Origin: Xestospongia muta
Taxonomy: Eukaryota; Porifera; Demospongiae; Haplosclerida; Petrosiidae
Reading direction: 5' to 3'
DNA length: 64,000 nucleotides
Assembly: GCA_963693285.1 (NCBI GenBank)
Contig: OY848931.1
Coordinates: 1,803,001-1,867,000, forward strand
The notes beneath the pieces are model-generated. The model was given only the letters and a program-made list of their open reading frames with translations. It made no database searches and had not been told where the DNA came from. Both the position numbers and the translations under genes were made by a program. Every line of letters begins with the position of its first letter. Position 1 is the first letter of the stretch. Of this stretch, positions 59,935-64,000 are shown in pieces.

Positions 59935-60929
59935 TTATGGATGAGCAGTGCATTCTAATATACTTAAGATTCTCATGTCTTTTAGTTGTTCAGTTGCCAT
60001 AGCAATCCAGTCTCCTTTATTAGCTGCAGGATTAATAGGGGAAGGGTGTGTTATAGAGCCTACTTCCACTTGCCATTGATTGAAATCTTTCAAAATACAC
60101 TTACATCTTTGCTCAACATACTTTCCTACAGTGACAATATACTTTACTTGTAGAAGTTGGATAACTTCCAGAAGTGCTGAGTCAGAAATCAATTCTAGTC
60201 TCTCTCTTTCAGGACGTTTTAAAGTGGGTGGAGTCACATTCTTACCACTTATAGTCATAAAACACAGAGGACAATAATTGTGAACATAGCAATTGGTAAA
60301 AAAATTTTGTGGGGTCCCTGAAAGAGATCTTATAAGTCCCCAAAATCGAGTTCCAGAAACTTCATTCCGAGTACATGATAAACCCAGAATGGGTCTTTTT
60401 GGATGTTCATTAGAGGGTTTATTTACATGACCTCTAATACCTAGCCAATCTTGAACTTGTGTGACATCACCAAATGGTACCTATATAGTGATTCTAACAG
60501 GTTTAATAAAATATCCTTTTAACTTACTCCATTTTGAGCCATACCAAATGGTCCTGGGTTCATACCAAGGAACATCACTTTCTTAGGCCCATTCCCATAC
60601 TGTCTGACAAAATGGGAATGAGTTTCCGAGGCATAGTCCAATGGATTATAGATGTGTGTTACTTTGCTTGATGAGTAATCAATGTCAAGTAAACTATGGC
60701 ATTGTTTCTGTTCTATTGATAGAAGTAATTCTACTTTACTGGGACTCTTTAGTTTTGAAGGAGCTGGAAGTGATGTAGTCTGGTCAAGTTCAAATTGGTT
60801 ATGATCTAAGCAAAGAGGGTCTGTATCTTCTAGTAAGTCATCATCATATTTTAGTCTCTTTAATTCTACAGAAAGGAGATTATAATAGAAACACGAGAGG
60901 ACAGTTAATCTGCTACCTGGAGGTTCCAT
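59935..60929 (-). CDS. SMUG1: Single-strand-selective monofunctional uracil-DNA glycosylase
   Basis: Base-excision repair enzyme that removes uracil and 5-hydroxymethyluracil from nuclear DNA. Three exons give about 290 residues. The first codes only MEPP plus one base (60929-60917), then joins [10 protein letters not shown]. Motif 1 is complete: [20 protein letters not shown], where the [12 protein letters not shown] string is the SMUG1 active site. Next come [31 protein letters not shown] and [10 protein letters not shown]. Motif 2, [17 protein letters not shown], provides the catalytic-side His. The protein ends ECTAHP with the stop at 59937-59935. The gene is head-to-head with the next plus-strand gene at 82 bp. 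No key residue is missing. Confidence 0.95.
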
Positions 60930-61011
60930 GATACTACACTTAGGGTTAAAATTTTGTTGCTGAGCCCCACCCACAATGTTTGCATATAGCTGAGCTCCAC
61001 CCAAGCCAACG

Positions 61012-62222
61012 ATGGCTGCAAAAGAAACGCTAGAGGAAGAATTATCTTTGCCGGAGATCGAGAAGAAACCTCTCACTAGTATAAAGACAGACCAGTCTTT
61101 TATCAAAAAGCGACCAACTAGCGGCAGTAAGAATGCATTCCCTCGAATGAGGAAATTTTCGTACGAGTCACAAGAGCATTTGAAACAATTAGAAAGAGGA
61201 TTCGTTTTGGACGGTGTTGCATTGAATAGACTAGCCAACGAAGAAACAGATCGAACTAACCCTTCGCTCAATATTGGTATACCACAATACAAAGCACAAG
61301 AGGACAAACACTGCAAAGCTTACTTCAAAATGAAAAGTCTCCCACAAAAAATGGTACACATACCTAGTTAGCCCCAGCCCCAGAAAATATAGGAATGTAT
61401 ATCTAGGGCTGAGACTAAGAGTAAGTGACCTTGAGGGGTCCAGTAGCTGACACACATACTTCAAACTGAAATTAATAATTTACAAATGGTCTAGGATAAC
61501 AGTAAATTAAATTTCATGTCGATATATGCATGTCAAGTGCTGGGGCAAAGCTGGTACTAAGTGGTAATTACTTGCATATACATTGCTAATTAAAGGAGTT
61601 CCTCTTTCCATTAGACAACAGACTCGATGGTAGGTGGAGTAGAGGACAAATTAGCAAAAACAACAGAAGCATGGCATTATCTTCAGGATCGCAAAAGAAT
61701 AGGATCTGGTAAATATAATGAACAAATTTCTTTTACACATAATCTACCACATTCTTAGGCTACACAAGACGTCTGTATGGTGGTCATACTACTGTACCAA
61801 CAGATCCAGCCATGGATGGGTACAATGGTCCTGAAGGGTATCGCCGGAATACATTTGATCTCAGGAGAAAACCATCAGTTTTTGATTATGAAGGTACACA
61901 AATGACCCTACAAACAGAACACTACAACATTTGCCTTTTGTGCTTATAATTGGTGTTCATTTACTGCTATTTAATGTTTTTTTCTGCAGATCCCTTTGAT
62001 AATCCAAAGCCGCTCAATCGTCACTTGAGAACACAAAGTGCACCGGCTACAATAAGAATGATGCGCCAAAAATCGGCAACAGTTTATAGATCACACCCTG
62101 GTGGATCAAACAGACGTGCAATGTCAGCCACAGTGGGAAGTCACCGACTACACTCAGCAATACCTCGTACACTACCAACACTAGAACCAGTAAGAGAATT
62201 AGCTACAGGACCAATGTGTTAA
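61012..62222 (+). CDS. Unrecognised basic protein
   Basis: I do not recognise this family. Four exons give about 240 residues. The first (61012 to about 61350) reads [20 protein letters not shown], then [20 protein letters not shown] and [19 protein letters not shown]. The next gives [20 protein letters not shown] with [13 protein letters not shown], then [20 protein letters not shown] and [18 protein letters not shown]. The last gives [20 protein letters not shown] and ends ELATGPMC. The C-terminal third is rich in Arg, Ser and Pro with repeated RTQSAP/RQKSAT/RAMSAT motifs, possible basophilic-kinase sites. There is no signal peptide, membrane segment or known domain. Splice sites and an AATAAA at 62245-62250 support a real gene. 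The sparse, Tyr/Arg-rich style recalls axonemal proteins, but that is only an impression. Confidence 0.75.
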
Positions 62223-62475
62223 TTTAAAATGATATAATTTTTTAAATAAAGACAACAAAAACTAGTTTCTTAGTTTGCAAGTGCAACAAAAATTTTATGT
62301 GCCTTCAAGTCAAAAGTTTTCTATTTACAGAATAATAATTTTTGTAAAACATTTATAAAGTATTGTTATAGCTTTTGTGCAAGTGCAATAATTCCTATCA
62401 AAAATGTGTCAACTTACTCATTAACAATAATTAGATTAATTAAGTTGTTAATGAGAGGGAGGGGAAGATTATTAC

Positions 62476-64000
62476 CTATCTGTCAGCAGGAGAACTCATA
62501 CGATCTCTCTCTTCGTCATCCTCTTCATTCATTAGAGCAGCAAAACGATTGGCCTGCTGAAAATTCTAATATAAGAGAGAAAAGTTACTTTCAATATGAT
62601 GATACAATAAAATTAATAACTTATATAACATTATAGGGACAAGAACGAGGTTAACTCTAATATTATACTAATAGACTCATACCGGTACTTCAGGCTCTTC
62701 ATATTTTTTGGGTGGCATTGGTTGTTTATCACCACCACCACTACCCCATGCACTACCTCGTCCTCTACCACGTCCTTTCACAGAACGGTCTTCATCTCTA
62801 GGTCGAGTATCTCCTATACAATACCAGATAGCATCAACAAATAGTCAAAAATATTGAGTACCTCTTCTAGTTCCACGGCCTCGTCTGGTATCTTGGTCAT
62901 CCCTTCTTGGTCGTTCTGAAGATTCATCATCTCTATCAGAACCTCTTCTCATACCTGCACGATCATCTCTTTTATCTCCTGATCGGTAACTAGGCTTTTC
63001 ATCACCTGGAGAGGATCTACGTCTACCTCTGTCACGTTCTTCTTTCCTCTCTTTTGTCTTCTCTCTTTCTCCCTCTCTGTCTTGTTTCCTGTTTTCATCT
63101 GCTTCTTCTCGAGCCTTTTTAACTCGTTCCTCTATTTCTAAGTCACGTTTAGTTGTGTCAACAGGTTTAGCTCCTCCAAATATAGCATCTGACTTTGTTT
63201 TCTTGAGTTCGTCCTTTTCTTTTTCTTCTTGTTCTTTTGACTTGAGTCTCTCTTCGACTTCACGTTCTCTTTTAGAAGTATCGACAGGTTTAGCACCACC
63301 AAATATAGCACTAGTACTTTCACTACTTTTAGTTTCTTCAATAGGCTTGGTTCTAGGTTGAAGAACAAGTCTTTTGCGTTCAATAGGCAGCTCCTCTTTT
63401 TGTAGCTCAGGACTCCGACGATTTGGTCTACCAGGTGGACTTCTGCCTTGCCTTCGATAATCATCTCTATCTACCCTACGGCTTCCATAACCACCACGGT
63501 CATGACCTTGGTACTCTCTATAACCAGAACCTCTCCAGCGGTCACTATATCTATCATCTTGTCGGTCACTTCCATTATATTGCCGGTCTCCTCGACTCCA
63601 CCCTTGGCCAAAAGGTCGGTCTCTGTCTTGACTATAGGGGCGGTCTCTAACTCTATCCTGGCCATAGGGACGATCTCTACCTCTATCTCTATCCTGGCCG
63701 TAAGGTCGATCTCTATCCCTGTCTCTATCCTGGGCATAAGGTCGATCTCTGTCTCTATCCCCATAGGGGCGTTCTCTATCTCTATCCTGGCCATAGGAAC
63801 GGTCTCTATCTCTGTCCTGACTATAAGGTCGATCTCTGTCTCGGTCCTGACTATATGGACGGTCTCTATCTCTGTCCTGGCCATAAGATCGATCTCTGTC
63901 TCTGTCCTGACTATATGGACGGTCTCTATCTCTATCTTGGCCATATGGACGGTCTCTATCTCTGCGTTGATCATTGTAACGTTCTCGGTCCAATCCTCTG
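62476..64000 (-). CDS. EIF4B: Eukaryotic translation initiation factor 4B, 3' part
   Basis: RNA-binding cofactor of the eIF4A helicase in cap-dependent initiation. The window cuts the gene on the right; the RRM expected upstream is not included. The largest exon (about 62860 to beyond 64000) starts with an Asp/Arg/Tyr-rich tandem repeat of DRDRDRPYGQ/DRDRDRPYSQ units (about 63600-63990), equivalent to the DRYG domain. Then come LVLQPRTKPIEE and two copies of IFGGAKPVDT followed by (S/T)KR-E-EERL/V, the eIF4B/4H signature. A long Arg/Glu/Asp-rich charged region follows. Two short 3' exons give GRGRGSAWGSGGG with KKYEEPEVP and QQANRFAALMNEEDDEERDR, ending SPADR with the stop at 62478-62476. Confidence 0.87.
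63600..63990 (-). repeat. Coding tandem repeat of about 30 bp in EIF4B (DRYG-like domain)
   Basis: About a dozen 30-36 bp units encode DRDRDRPY followed by GQ, SQ or AQ. Units are very similar at DNA level (for example GGTCGATCTCTGTCTC on the plus strand), which suggests recent expansion or homogenisation. Confidence 0.93.

Noticed and set aside
63471..63974. 167-residue minus-strand ORF rich in Ile-Glu-Thr repeats
   Set aside because: Shifted-frame reading of the EIF4B Asp/Arg repeat; the conserved eIF4B frame is the other one.

Overview
This is a 64 kb stretch of a compact, AT-rich, intron-rich animal genome. About 21 protein-coding genes are packed with intergenic gaps often under 250 bp. 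The introns are mostly short, with GT-AG boundaries, and microsatellites are frequent. The gene set (GLI, NAB, FYCO1, WDR37, NCAPG2, MDH1B) is metazoan. A secreted Ig/FN3 protein with a lineage-specific tail, a PH-RCC1-FYVE protein and a gene with a bacterial-type SbsA-like Ig domain point to an early-branching animal. A demosponge (Amphimedon-like) is my best inference, not something the sequence proves. There is one assembly gap of 200 N (30661-30860).

Left part (1-20 kb): the 3' end of xylulokinase XYLB (+), cytosolic serine hydroxymethyltransferase (+), the ESCRT-III protein CHMP5 (+), a NAB-family co-repressor (-), and the condensin II subunit NCAPG2 (+) with a MITE-like insertion in one intron. 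A decayed copy of an Ig/FN3 gene follows, then its intact paralogue (+), a secreted Ig/FN3 protein with a Lys-Pro-Ser/Thr-rich tail.

Middle (20-42 kb): a tiny two-exon COX7A gene (-) lies 61 bp from POFUT2 (+). Next come the autophagy adaptor FYCO1 (-: RUN, coiled coil, FYVE, LIR, GOLD) and WDR37 (+, interrupted by the gap). A GLI-type five-zinc-finger transcription factor (-) spans about 6.5 kb.

Right part (42-64 kb): FBXL20-type F-box/LRR protein (+), RNF113A (-), a predicted myristoylated SbsA-Ig protein (+), an HP1 chromobox protein (-), metaxin-2 (+), lunapark (-), MDH1B (+), a PH-RCC1-FYVE protein (-), SMUG1 uracil-DNA glycosylase (-), an unrecognised protein (+), and eIF4B (-, running off the right edge).

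The genes are not functionally clustered, but the layout is regular: eight neighbouring pairs are head-to-head, most sharing a 60-350 bp putative bidirectional promoter, separated by tail-to-tail junctions. Three patterns cut across genes. Every long (TC)n array sits directly at a 3' splice site in sense orientation. The 8-mer TCACATGA is far commoner than composition predicts, mainly in non-coding DNA. Short tandem duplications (23-150 bp) recur in introns and intergenic DNA.
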